Source of the DNA: Norana najaformis
Lineage: Eukaryota > Annelida > Clitellata > Crassiclitellata > Hormogastridae
Direction of reading: 5' to 3'
Assembly: GCA_964023275.1 (NCBI GenBank)
Contig: OZ029919.1
Coordinates: 7,354,903-7,418,902 of the forward strand
Length of the DNA stretch: 64,000 bases
Below, piece after piece: positions 46,301 to 56,580 of this stretch. Within the stretch, counting starts at the first letter, position 1; each line of letters begins with the position of its first letter. A model generated the notes under the pieces. That model was not told the origin of the DNA. It saw only the letters and a list, made by a program, of their open reading frames with translations, and made no database searches. The position numbers and the translations under genes are program-made.

Positions 46301-49300
46301 TCAGAATCTGTGCTATAACAAATCTGTTATATAACAAAACTGAAGTATTTCATCACAAGCAAAATATGCTACTACTTAGATCACTCTATCCCACAATAAC
46401 AACTTAGGCCGTTAATTTGTACACAGTTATCTTCACCTCTTGGAATTTGACCTGGCTTCTCCAATGGATTATAATTTAGGATTGTGATTTTACTTGAACT
46501 GACAATTGACTGATGCCTTGGGCATTATGATAGCAGTGCTATAGAAGTCTTTAGATAAGATTAGATTTATACAGTTATCTTCATTTAGACAGTTACTTTT
46601 ATTTAGTCATAATTGTCTTAATTAGACATACTTTCATTCACAGAGGCCTTACATTACTGCCAGTATATATAGTTGCCTTAATGCAAAAATAGCTACCTTC
46701 ATATACACAGTCATCTTAATTCAGATACAGTTACCCTAATCCAAATGCAGTTACCTTTATTTCTGCATAATAACCCTAACTTTGGTGTAGTTACCTTAAC
46801 TTGGACATGGGTGCAATTGGCTGCCATTTATTGGTATGTGGATCAAACACTTCTCCCGTTTTCAGATGTTCTGAGCCGTCGTGTCCACCCACAGCATACA
46901 ACTTCCCTAGACAGAACAAATTCCACCCATTGCAATCATTATCAGAACAATTACCATAAATACTACGTCACAATCACATGGCAAAAAGAATTCACCCAAA
47001 CGCGTAAAAAGGCTCAGACCAATGTCAGACACATTAGTAAATAAATAATTACACCATAAATATCATGCAAAATAATTATGATGACAAGGTAAATAGAGAC
47101 TTCACCAAAAAAGTCAGGAAGGCTCAGACCAATGTCAGACACATTAGTAAATAAAAATGAATCCACGACATTAGGTAAAATATACTCAAAATTGGTAGTA
47201 AAATCAAAGATCTTCATCATTTTCAATAGAATACATTGAAAAAATCATTAAAATGTAGCAACACAATTATTGTGCAACTCAAAAACACGAAAAATGACTG
47301 CATTAATGCTAATAATCTCATGAATATCAGATGAGACAAACATATATATATATATAACAACAACTTAGTGACATTCTCCACCTACCCCCAACAGTTACGA
47401 CTCCTACATGACGCCTGCGTGTCGACATCTCCGACACCTGAAACCACTGATTCTTCCGCAGATCATAGCATTCAATCGTTCGGAAGGGGTTTCCAGATGC
47501 ACCACGGCCACCAACACAGAAGATCACACCTGAAAAACCAACAACTGCAACGATAACAATACCGTAACACAGAAGATCACATCTGCAAGAAACACTGCAA
47601 TCATATTACCATAGAATACAGAAGATTACACTTAACAGTAACGACAACTGCTGATATAGCATTACTACAGCCCTAAAGACAACAAGTGAAAGAAGCAACT
47701 GCTGTGATAACATTATCACTGAACAGCAGATTACACCGTAAGAAACAACTTCTTAGACAACATTAACACCTTGCTCTAACACCATCAATTCGTCCAGCCT
47801 ATTCATCTATAATAAGAAGGTTGAACAATCTTATCCACCCTAACCTAATCTAAGGAACTCCATGTATGAAATCTGACAGATGTGGCCATTTCCAATTTGA
47901 GAATAGCTTGCTATCAATACAGAGGCTGTAACAGTAAAGATAAAATTTTTGTTGTAATTTGTAGTTGTAATCAGAAATTTGTATAGCACCTCTTCAAGAG
48001 AAACTAATCAGAGGTGCACTCTGTGCTAGCTTTAACGATGTTAAACGTCATTAAGAACAGAACATTCATCCATTAGTTGAACATAAATGCATCAAAAATT
48101 GTTTAGTGTAGCTCGTTAAGTTAGTAATCTGAAAAGCCCATCTATCTCCACTTGCAAATACTGCAAGTAAACAATGTATAGCTGTACACAGTTATTCTGA
48201 TGTTTTCACGTGCCCGATAAAACCTCTAAACTGCAGATGGTGCTCATAATACACTCGTTTTGTCCAGGATATGACATAGGATGCTTCTCCTAATCATTAA
48301 TTTAACTCAAACTTCTGAATCTTCAAAATCCGTGCTGGTCATAACATTTAGAAAAGAAACTGACAAACAGACGGACAGAAAGACAGCAAAATACACAGAC
48401 ACAACAACACAAATAACAGATACTCACACACAAAGCCAGACACAAAGATACAAATTCATGCAAATACTTAGACAGACACACTATCATGTATGTGCTTAGC
48501 TGTGAAGGGCAGTACATCACTAAAAAGGGTAACATTTGAAAACAGACATCTTCTAGGGTCATAAGTTAAATCTATTAAGTTGTTTGTAGGGGTCATCAGG
48601 ATTTCAACTACCCTAAGCAAACAAACATTAAAAACAACAGCCCCCCCCCCCCGTTTATCTGGCAGTTCGGGTCAAAACACCACTCTTTCTGTTGAAAGAA
48701 GAGAAAGACTACTGACAACTGACATTATCAACAAAATAAACAATGCATTGGCTCTATGTGTCCTGGTTTCAACATTGCAGATTCATTTACCAAAACATGA
48801 AGTGAACAATCAGAATCCCAACATGACATGGAAGACTGCTTAGACTAAAATTAGGGTAAATTTTTTTAATTGACCAGGAAGTGACAGAAAGGATACAGAT
48901 AACCCCTACAGAAACATTTCTAATAACAATGTGGCACAGTGGACGAATCTATCCGTCTGCTTGCTAACTCTGTAATCTAATGATCAAGGCTCAAGAGCAT
49001 GTTGAGTGCAATAAAAACATAAATAAATGTATCAGGAAACCTATAAGTACTAATATAAAACTTTTTTCTATCAAATGCTTGTGACCACAATTTTGGAACT
49101 CTCTTCCTATTACTTTACCAAATACACTGTCTTTATCACAATTCAGAATAGATTTAAAGCATTATTTAATAAATTTGTACGATGCTTGCACTGTGTAATT
49201 ATAAAAGATTCAACTGTTCTGTTAACTTTGAAACTTGTTAGTTAAGTTTTTCAACATAATTTCTTTGAATTATATTCCTTCACATAGAATTTAATAGACA

Positions 49301-50728
49301 AAAATCATTTGGCCACCTGAAATGCTTCTAATGGAATGGGGAAAATCCTGCACCATTCGGGGTGGCTGACCCTTTTGGGTTGTCCTTTTGACAGCATCAG
49401 CAGAAAACGTTTATGACTTGTTATTATTGTATCATGCTTGTATTTTTTCTACTGTTGCTGAATCAATAAGACCGTGAATTTAATTCAATTCAATACAGTA
49501 ATCTTTACAAACCTCTCACACATGTTGCATGCCACTTAAACATCTAACTGACCTGAATAAGATAACAGTAGCTGTAAAGATTCATATGTAACTGACCAGC
49601 GTAACTCTTGCGAGGTTTCATTCTTTCCGAAGGCGTAATATCCGGAATAACTTGAGCCAGTGACAACTGGTAGAGTTTCGCTTCATCCAGGTAATCCCTG
49701 CATTCCATATCTTGTTTTAGAAGTTCTTCCTGGCACACTGAACTTGTTAGGTAGGTAGCTGGAAGAAGAGGCAGCTTGATCTTGGACATAAGCGTTGGGA
49801 GTAGAGCCTTATTTTCTTCAAGGTCCGATTTGATCCATTTCATGACCGCCTCGTAGACCTCCTTTTCTGATCGGACATTCAAATTCGGGGAGCTGACAAC
49901 GTTGAGTATGCAGGATGGAGTCACCTGGTTCCATTCTTCACTGCACTGAACATCACTGAAGTTGTCCATGATGAATTCCTCGGCCTTTGCTACGAGGTCC
50001 ATCTGACCGTGCTGCTCGGCAAAATTCCTAATTCCAATGCAGTTACTTGCATGCAGATGAGACGTCATGAATATGCAACATGCACGTGCAACCGAATCTA
50101 CCTGGAGTATTGAACAGGCAAACAGCAGCGTCTGAACATTTTCCGTCGTCAACGTAATTTTTGACGTGTACGCAAAATTTATGAGATCGTTGAAGGCAGT
50201 TTCGTCGATGTCGTTGATCGTGACCACGTTGTTCGTGCATTCACTCATGTTCGACAGGAACATGGAACGAAAATACCGGCTGACACACGCGAGAACGACC
50301 CGGTGACAGTGAAGAATACGACTTCCGACATGTACCTCAATGTCGCAGAACGTGTTGCTCTGGTAGAAGTCATGAAGAGTCGCAAACGAGTTTTGCCAGA
50401 GAGTCTTATCCTCAAAGGTAAACTTGTCGGTTGGATAGTCTGGCTGTGTTCCAACGTCTGAAACGATGTCCGCTTGTTCTCTGGACAGTGTGAAAGACAG
50501 TGAGACAGAACTTCTGACTGCAACCGTCTGCAAGTTGCCTGATGCAGACAGGGCTGACAGGACTTGGCTGGTTGGTTGTAACTTCTCCCCTCCTCCTCCT
50601 GCTGATGATGGTCTAGAGGGTGGTTTATCCGTCATTTTCATGTGAAGATTTGCAGCAACACAGCAAGCAGCACACACAGCAGTGTAATTATACTCTAGAC
50701 GTTTCGCCGTGTTGAAAACATCGAGCAT
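43235..50728 (-). CDS. KLHL8: KLHL8: BTB-BACK-kelch protein, seven coding exons
   Basis: Coding exons on the minus strand: 49,597-50,728; 47,386-47,529; 46,795-46,906; 45,513-45,681; 44,699-44,858; 43,887-44,088; 43,235-43,376. Every join is GT-AG and keeps frame, giving 2,061 bp and 686 residues. The first Met is at 50,728; Met32 (50,635) begins MTDKPPSRP and would give 655, closer to the roughly 620 of human KLHL8. BTB spans about residues 118-222, BACK about 227-345, then six kelch repeats ([19 protein letters not shown] starts the first, [10 protein letters not shown] ends the last). Vertebrate KLHL8 matches in all domains, including the linker before kelch 1. BTB-BACK-kelch proteins bind CUL3 by the BTB/BACK part and choose ubiquitination substrates with the kelch propeller; C. 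elegans KEL-8 and mammalian KLHL8 act on rapsyn. That function is taken from the family. Confidence 0.93.
43377..43886. other. KLHL8 intron 6
   Basis: Contains a GATAATGATGA-type trinucleotide patch at 43,640-43,740. The open frames over it are repeat-driven. Confidence 0.7.
43887..44088 (-). CDS. KLHL8: KLHL8 exon 6 (kelch 5 and part of 6)
   Basis: 202 bp, acceptor GTTTTAG. Encodes [20 protein letters not shown] through [15 protein letters not shown]. Donor AG|GTGCAT. Confidence 0.92.
44235..44470. repeat. tandem array of a LINE-tail core word in KLHL8 intron 5
   Basis: About eight irregular copies of a unit near 25 bp, such as GACCAGCTTATTCACTAGTG followed by CATGA. GACCAGCTTATTCAC is also the reversed core of the family A tail (for example at 3380, 24,577 and 32,408). 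The array therefore seems to be an amplified piece of that retroposon inside the intron. Confidence 0.7.
44699..44858 (-). CDS. KLHL8: KLHL8 exon 5 (kelch 4)
   Basis: 160 bp, acceptor TCTTTAG. Encodes [20 protein letters not shown] through [11 protein letters not shown]. Donor G|GTTCGT is weak, but the frame and homology fit. Confidence 0.9.
44945..45075. repeat. dispersed repeat, family D, in KLHL8 intron 4
   Basis: TGTAACTGTAGTCACAAATT, TATAAAGTGCCACTTCAAGA and AATTAATCAGAGATGCTTCC, matching the order at 47,955 and 59,295. Confidence 0.68.
45513..45681 (-). CDS. KLHL8: KLHL8 exon 4 (kelch 3)
   Basis: 169 bp, acceptor TTGCAG. Encodes [20 protein letters not shown] through [14 protein letters not shown]. 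Donor AGG|GTAGGT, phase 0. Confidence 0.93.
45682..46794. other. KLHL8 intron 3
   Basis: Contains a family C repeat at 46,440-46,568. At 46,575-46,800 there is a patch of ACAGTTA-C-TT-TTA-like words (CAGTTACCTTAAT) recurring every 30-40 bp, a degenerate minisatellite. Confidence 0.6.
46440..46568 (+). repeat. dispersed repeat, family C, in KLHL8 intron 3
   Basis: TTGACTGATGCCTTGGGCAT, TATGATAGCAGTGCTATAGA and AGTCTTTAGATAAGATTAGA. Confidence 0.75.
46795..46906 (-). CDS. KLHL8: KLHL8 exon 3 (kelch 2)
   Basis: 112 bp, acceptor TGTCTAG. Encodes [20 protein letters not shown] and [11 protein letters not shown]. Donor AG|GTAACT, phase 2. Confidence 0.92.
47003..47165. repeat. two-copy direct repeat in KLHL8 intron 2
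   Basis: AGGCTCAGACCAATGTCAGA and the following CACATTAGTAAATAAA occur at about 47,010 and again at about 47,121, 111 bp apart. Confidence 0.85.
47386..47529 (-). CDS. KLHL8: KLHL8 exon 2 (kelch 1)
   Basis: 144 bp, acceptor TTTTTCAG. Encodes [20 protein letters not shown] through [14 protein letters not shown]. Donor G|GTAGGT, phase 1. Confidence 0.93.
47530..49596. other. KLHL8 intron 1
   Basis: Contains a family D repeat (47,955-48,150), a C run at 48,642-48,652, and an A/C-rich patch at 48,350-48,480. No extra exon is needed for frame or homology. Confidence 0.65.
47955..48150. repeat. dispersed repeat, family D, in KLHL8 intron 1
   Basis: AGTTGTAATCAGAAATTTGT, ATAGCACCTCTTCAAGAGAA, ACTAATCAGAGGTGCACTCT and GCTAGCTTTAACGATGTTAA. 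The palindromic ACCTCT/AGAGGTGC pairing is kept. Confidence 0.75.
49597..50728 (-). CDS. KLHL8: KLHL8 exon 1 (start, BTB, BACK)
   Basis: 1,132 bp. Contains the low-complexity N-terminus, BTB ([20 protein letters not shown]) and BACK. It ends KSYAG with the donor G|GTCAGT after one base of the Gly codon. The first 31 residues before MTDK may be 5'UTR. Confidence 0.92.
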
Positions 50729-52130
50729 GTACTGTGTAGCTTTCAGTTTAGCAGCAACTTTGGTTGGTCATCAGTCTGCACATATGACAACAAGACCACG
50801 TGCTAATGCAATACGCTATACTCTAGTCACTTACAGCACCAGGCAGGTGGACAAAGAAGCAGGCAGAAAGGCAGACAGGGAGTTCAACATTTAGTCACAA
50901 CACGACTGACTCACAGTTTCATCAGCTCAAATTATGTTTCTCAATATGGCTAGGTAGAGTTTTTTGACCCTTGAATCCAGCAAGCCTTAGATTACTCATC
51001 ATCTAGCATCCTATTATATTAGCCAAGATGAAATGTGAAATTACCAGCCAACTACAGGTAAAGAAAAGTGCAAAAACTGAGGAGTAATTACGAAAAGAAA
51101 AGTACAAAGTACAGGTGAACTACTGCATCAGTAGTATGCGGGATTTTGTTCAAAAGTTCAGAATCCAAGGACCTACTAGAGATTGGCTACAGTAGTTAAT
51201 GCTTTTAGACTTATTGCAAAATGAAGATTAGCTGAATTACAGCTAAATCAGTTTTCCCGAAAATTTGCTGCACACTAAGGCAAAAAGGCTACATTTGGTT
51301 ATTTATTTTATCACAAACTAAGAACAGTCATCATGCGTGTCACAGTAAAGTTCAGTTCCACAGACTACCAACCTTTTAGCTGTCTAAATCACTGAACCAT
51401 AAAAACATTCAACCCTGAACACAGCTATATTTGCATAAAATCTTTCAACTGATACCATGCTTCATTCCACGTTTTAAGACTCAGTATTAACTATAGCTGT
51501 TGTTGAGCTCCTCCTCTTCCACGAAGGAAGAGAACTCCTTTGAAATAAAGTCTGACGCACAGTTTCTAACAGGACATAAATTCAATTTGCTTACACTTTA
51601 TATAAATAAAACTGGTAATAACTATCATAATGTCGTCAGAAATATGAGAAAATTATACTACAGTGATTGTTGCTGCTATTGGCGTACCATATATAAAGTA
51701 ACAAAGGCAATTTCGCGTGTATATATACACAGATATATATATTTATGTGAATTCAGTATGATGCATTGACGATGTTACGCACAGAACTTTCCACCTAACC
51801 TTTTGGCTTAAACTCGTATAAACTCATTCACCAGTTTACTGGTAACATTCTTTCCGATTTCAGACGAGTTATCTTCTGAAATACTATGCCCCATAAAAAT
51901 GATATGCAGATTTGAACCAATATTCTTTTAAGCCAAGATGAGCCACCGAGTATGTTAAACTATAAAAATTGCCTTGGATAGAGTCTTGTTTTCTGCAAAT
52001 CTAACCAAAATAAGAAAATTTCAAACAGTCTTTGCAGAAGAAATAATCCTAAAATGAGTCAGTCCCTTCTCCAGCATAGCAAGGGAGAAAATGTGCTGAA
52101 GAGCAGAGAGCTATTTTTAGCACCTAGCAC
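50729..52130. other. upstream flank of KLHL8
   Basis: The sequence just above 50,728 should contain the KLHL8 5'UTR and promoter, but I see no TATA box or CpG island that fixes it. No other gene recognised. Confidence 0.4.
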
Positions 52131-52134
52131 TCTT

Positions 52135-52850
52135 CATGTCGGCCATTCTGGGAGTAAAGGATAAGTTATCCGGGCAATGAAATTCCACAGGCATGAAGGG
52201 TTCTAGATGACAAAGACAGTCTGAGCATTATGCAAATTAGTTTGGCAAGACAGAACCAAAAATGGACATGAATTCCGATGTAAGGACTCAGACGGGAGAA
52301 GAACACCACGTTTGAGGTGTTTGCCACCCTAGAGGCAATCTGCCCACAGACCGAAGGATTCTGGCTAGAAATAGGGTGGACAGTGCACAGAGTGAGGACA
52401 GTCAGAGGCGCAGATCAGACGGAGCAGTCGGAAGAGGAGATCAGTTGGAGCAGACGGAACGGAGAAGATTCCATCGCGAACGGCAGAAGGAATCCAAGAT
52501 GGAAAGCGAAGCTAGTGAAGAAGTCGACACGACTGATTGTATGGAATTTAGTTAATACAAATGTGTTACGGATTAGATTTGATTGAGTGCTGTCGATTTC
52601 ACATAGTCTGTGTACGGTCGTATAATCTGAACGTAAGTTTATTAAATCATCATTTTGTAGTAACCTATCGTCTCATTATTCACTCATTATTAGAGCATTC
52701 GTGTAGTGCCTTTTCAGTGGCATAACTTCTAAAGGGCCGGACTTTAATATTCAAGGCAACACCCAGGACGTAAAATTCGTGAGTATAGTTCATCCACAGG
52801 AGTTAGAATACAGGGTCGGACCCACGAGGCCACAGCGTGATAAGAAATAA
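52135..52850 (+). other. unassigned element-like sequence, GC-richer than flanks
   Basis: A block with GGAGCAGTCGGAAGAGGAGA and similar words, an 89-codon frame (52,317-52,586) and an AAGTTTATTAAATCATCATT end. It then runs into GGCATAACTTCTAAAGGGCC. The layout loosely recalls a solo LTR followed by a leader, but I found no second copy or target duplication in this window. Confidence 0.2.
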
Positions 52851-52854
52851 TTGC

Positions 52855-53271
52855 AGAAAGGTTTTTAAAACAAAGCTTAACTAACAACTTAAAATACTCA
52901 CTCAAATGCATAAGAATAATAATAATTTTAAAATTGTACGCACATTTGTATTCGTGTTATGGCTTTAAAACAATAATTACAATTAACGCTTTATCATACA
53001 CAACCGCAAACGGATATAAGTTGTTCCCAAACCCAGTAATTTGCCAAGGTAAAAATGCCCCCGGTTAACGAACCCCAGCTAATGAAAAGTTTCACAATCA
53101 AAAAGATTTTATAGCGCAAGAACTATGTATGGTACCAGAGCCAACCTAAATATGACGTTGAAGACTGCGATATCAGAGCAGTTTACTAAATAAGTAAGTA
53201 AGTAAGTAAGTATATTCAGTAGCTAATCGCACATTGCACTCCTTTAAAATCTTTGCCAATAATTGTGTATA

Positions 53272-53303
<32 letters not shown>

Positions 53304-53610
53304 CATAAGTAGTGTTTCCCATATTTCACAAGTGAGATGTCGGGGAGGCGCTCATCTCCTTTTCTAGGGCCTAGAGCCTGCAATGGACGAATCCCAAGGT
53401 CCTGGACATGAGGACCAATGCATTGCATGACTTAAATTACTTCCCAGCTTACACCAGTACCAAATTATACTCCTTGGTGATAGAGACACGGTGTGCGCAA
53501 ACAACTTGCCCAGGGTCGTTATCATTGACCAAATGCGTTACCGATAGATCACCGTGCCGCATACAGACATACATACAGACATATGTATATCCGTGACCTT
53601 TGCAGCATCT
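52855..53610. other. intergenic DNA with short microsatellites
   Basis: TAAG repeat near 53,190-53,210, then GTGTGT and TATATA near 53,270-53,305. No gene recognised. Confidence 0.45.
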
Positions 53611-53611
53611 G

Positions 53612-53765
53612 CCCTATAGGCCTACCATTCAAACAGGCAGCTGTGGTCAAAAGCATTCAGCGGCAGCAAAGGATCACACCCGATAACATAATTGATAAAA
53701 TGAGCAGGGTCGAGGGTCATTATTGAAAAACATATACATTTACTTGGATTCAAAACTGCAGCTAC
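53612..53765 (-). repeat. dispersed repeat, family E (reverse)
   Basis: CCATTCAAACAGGCAGC, GGATCACACCCGATAACATA, ATGAGCAGGGTCGAGGGTCA and ATACATTTAC: the reverse of the order at 32,193. Confidence 0.7.
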
Positions 53766-54348
53766 CATTGCCACATCCATAGTCCATGCTAAACTAGACT
53801 ACTGCAATTCACTTTTCTTGAATTTAGGCTCTGCCCAAATAAACCGCCTACAGTCCAACATGCTCTCACTCATGCTGTCACCAAGACTCCTAAACTCCAA
53901 TATATCACTCCTGTTCTTGAATCACTTCACTGGCTTCAAATACCCAAACGAATAGAGTACAAAGTACTATCATCTACTTACAACACACTTCAAACCTCCC
54001 CCTATTTTTGTCAGATATTTTCAATCCAACCACTCCATTCAACCAGCCCCTCATCTGCCCTATCATTTCTCCGTCCTTCCGTCACCTCATCCTTAAATAT
54101 TGGGAATCGCTCCTTAGCCACAGCTGCTCCACTCCTCTGGAATAAATTCCTGCCTGAGTTACGGCAATTACCTGAACAGTCCTATAAAACTCACAGGTAT
54201 TTTGCTCAAACTTGAAAACAATCATCTTCCACAAAACTCAACCCGATCCCTCCTCTTCCCTTATCTATCTTGCCACTCCAATTCCAAACACCATCCACTC
54301 TAGCCATGTGACTGCCGTTCCTTGACCTGGAACCGAACCCTTCGGTAA
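53735..54348 (+). mobile_element. LINE 3' end: RT C-terminal region plus family A tail
   Basis: Reads AATIATSIVHAKLDYCNSLF, then (after frame slips) IEYKVLSSTYNTLQTSP and SLATAAPLLWNKFLPELRQL. These are the conserved C-terminal strings of CR1/L2-type ORF2 proteins. It continues into ACACCATCCACTCTAGCC and TTGACCTGGAACCGAACCC and stops at about 54,345, so it carries the beginning of a family A tail, 3'-truncated. Together with 32,348 it links tail and element. Confidence 0.82.
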
Positions 54349-54364
54349 GTAAAGGCCTCACAAA

Positions 54365-54715
54365 CCTTTCAACCTGCAGCAGTTGACAGTAACTGGCCAG
54401 TCAGGTAATCCAAAGTGGTTGGGATCTTGGTTTTATTCAAGATGATCTCCAGACCAAAACTTCTGGCCTCTCTTCTCATAATGTTCAGCGACAGGAGTAA
54501 AACCTCTGCCATTTCCGCCAGCAGTGAAACATCGTCTGTGTAATCTTGGTCTGGAAAGACCTCCTTTCCAACAGTAGCACCTACCAAGCCCACAGTGGAC
54601 TGTGGGCTCCATAATTTCATTTATTGGTGTCACAGAGATCCAGAGCCACTGGATCGCCCTGTCATACCCCACTGTGGTCTGTAAACCTTCAATCTTCAAG
54701 CGATCATCACTTCAT
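54365..54715 (-). mobile_element. second LINE lineage: RT fragment with YTDD
   Basis: On the minus strand it reads DQDYTDDVSLLAEMAEVLLL, then LNIMRREARSFGLEIILNKT. The DxDYADDVALLAE string with a following GLExxxxKTK is typical of RT motif C of a different LINE group from the one at 3763. Ala to Thr in the YADD box, plus a frameshift upstream (GYDRAIQWLWISV), mark it as decayed. Confidence 0.8.
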
Positions 54716-54829
54716 CAAATTCAGTTTGGTTGGTGGCTACTGTTAGGACATTCTAGTTAGCCTTCTCAGAATATTGTTCCATATTGTTTGAAAATGTTTG
54801 CCTACGTTGGTCCCACTTGCTGGAATCGT

Positions 54830-55005
54830 CTCCCTCAAGAATTGTGACCAGCTCCTTTCTCTCCCGCTCTCAGTGTTCCACAGGTGCCTGAAGACTGCAC
54901 TGTTTAATTAACAGTGATTTTACTTTTTCGGGTCGGAAGCACCTCTGTTAAGTTTATCCTCTAAGAGGCGCTTTATCAATCTCAAATTATAATTACAATT
55001 ACATC
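54830..55005 (+). mobile_element. LINE 3' end with ATTACAATT tail
   Basis: GTTTGCCTACGTTGGTCCCA, then GGAATCGTCTCCCTCAAGAA and TGCCTGAAGACTGCACTGTT give a degraded W-N-x-L-P and LKTAL C-terminus. AGAGGCGCTTTATCAATCTC and AATTATAATTACAATTACA follow. Confidence 0.65.
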
Positions 55006-55009
55006 ACCT

Positions 55010-56330
55010 TTCAACAGCCCCACTATATTTAAATCACTATGTTTATTATTGCAAGGATCTTGTCAACTGCTGCCCAGTTCAGCTCATGCAGACTCCATGC
55101 ACCATTGGAACAGTCAATGTGTATTATTGAACACAAGTCCCATCAGTTCAAAACAGAAAACCTACACAAGCACTAGAAATTCAGCCTTTGCATAATTTAC
55201 TCATTAGTCGTAATGAAAACCACAAGAAAATTCATTGTCAAAAACATCATGTTTATTATATGTTAATCAGACTATCTAGCAAAGTCCTACCATCAGCAAC
55301 CTGTTACCCTGCACATCTCTTACAACAAAACATGGGGCAACCATATCAAGTACCATACATGTATTACAAAAAGGTTGCATCATAACAAGGTCAGGTTCTG
55401 AAGGTGAATTACATCGGGGAAACATGTCTCTGGTCATTTTATACCGTGCATATCATACAAAGGCTCCAGCGAACATCGACTGATGTCAACAATTTGCCAG
55501 CTATAACCAAAAACTTACCAATACAGTGTCTGGTAGTTGAATAGAATTGCTAATCTGTCTGCTATAAAATCTAGTTACATGCATTACTAGTATAACAGTA
55601 TTTCAGACCTTGTCTCCAACAAGCAAAATAGGGATCTCACAGTAAAACAATACACACTGTATCCTTACCAGTTACTTCTTCATTACGATGTATCATTACA
55701 AAGTACAATGTAACACTGTACACTACAACATCTGTACAAATCCCTTACGGTGTCTTGTGTGTGTCCAGCTAAATTTCCGCAAGAGGGGCAGAAACATGAA
55801 GATCACAACACTATCATCTTCGTCTTTGGCCTCACATAGGCCAAAAACAAAGGGATTAGAATTCCAGAAGAGGCAAAGGCCCCCCCCCTCTTGACTCTAC
55901 GTGTGGTGACCCATGCTGCATCTCGTCACATGTATTCCCGATTATCATAAGTTGAGGGAACGAGTACAAGGACAATCGAAACAGAACAAAACAGAAATAG
56001 ACGTAAGCATATAATTTTTTGACGAGAACAACTGTACTAACCTTGGGACATGAAAATCATTTAAAGAATAACTCAGACAAGGAAACTGCAATGACAGGTG
56101 GACGAGTGCTCTTACAAATGAAAATTGGTCCCATTAGATTATTAACGAAATTCAGCCAGTAAACAAGACACACGAATTGTTGGTCTGCACAAACCGAACC
56201 AGCAAACACACACGTTCACACACACCCACATATGTCCTGAACCAGTTTGCATTTGAAGCGGGATCTTCGTAAGAATGTATTTCACAAATAGTAACAGTTT
56301 TTTTCTTTGTACATGCACAACCGTAACATG
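55010..56330. other. region downstream of SREBF, includes probable 3'UTR
   Basis: AT-rich, no other gene recognised. The SREBF 3'UTR must begin just below 56,333; I cannot place its end. A C run is at 55,881. Confidence 0.4.
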
Positions 56331-56332
56331 TG

Positions 56333-56580
56333 TCAACAAAGTGCTGTAGAGGACGTTCCCGTCAGAGTCCCACACTTCACAAACTGCATCATTATGTTGC
56401 GGCATTTCTGAACAGCCTTGCGGTCACCAAGCTTTTCAAAAGTGCGCGTGGCCTCATCCAGCATCGATGCCGTCTGACTGGCTGTTGATAGATGGCGTGG
56501 CAGATGGCGACAGGCCATCAACAAGGCTGTTGCATGCTCCCTTTCGGCAAAGTCCTCGCCCTCTGTACTTTCAGGAATTT
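56333..56580 (-). CDS. SREBF: SREBF last coding exon
   Basis: 248 bp, acceptor CTTTAG. Encodes [32 protein letters not shown] and [21 protein letters not shown] short tail and stop follow at 56,333-56,335. Confidence 0.93.

Noticed and set aside
52135..52850. Solo LTR of a retrotransposon
   Set aside because: No clear TG...CA ends, target duplication or second copy could be shown from this window.
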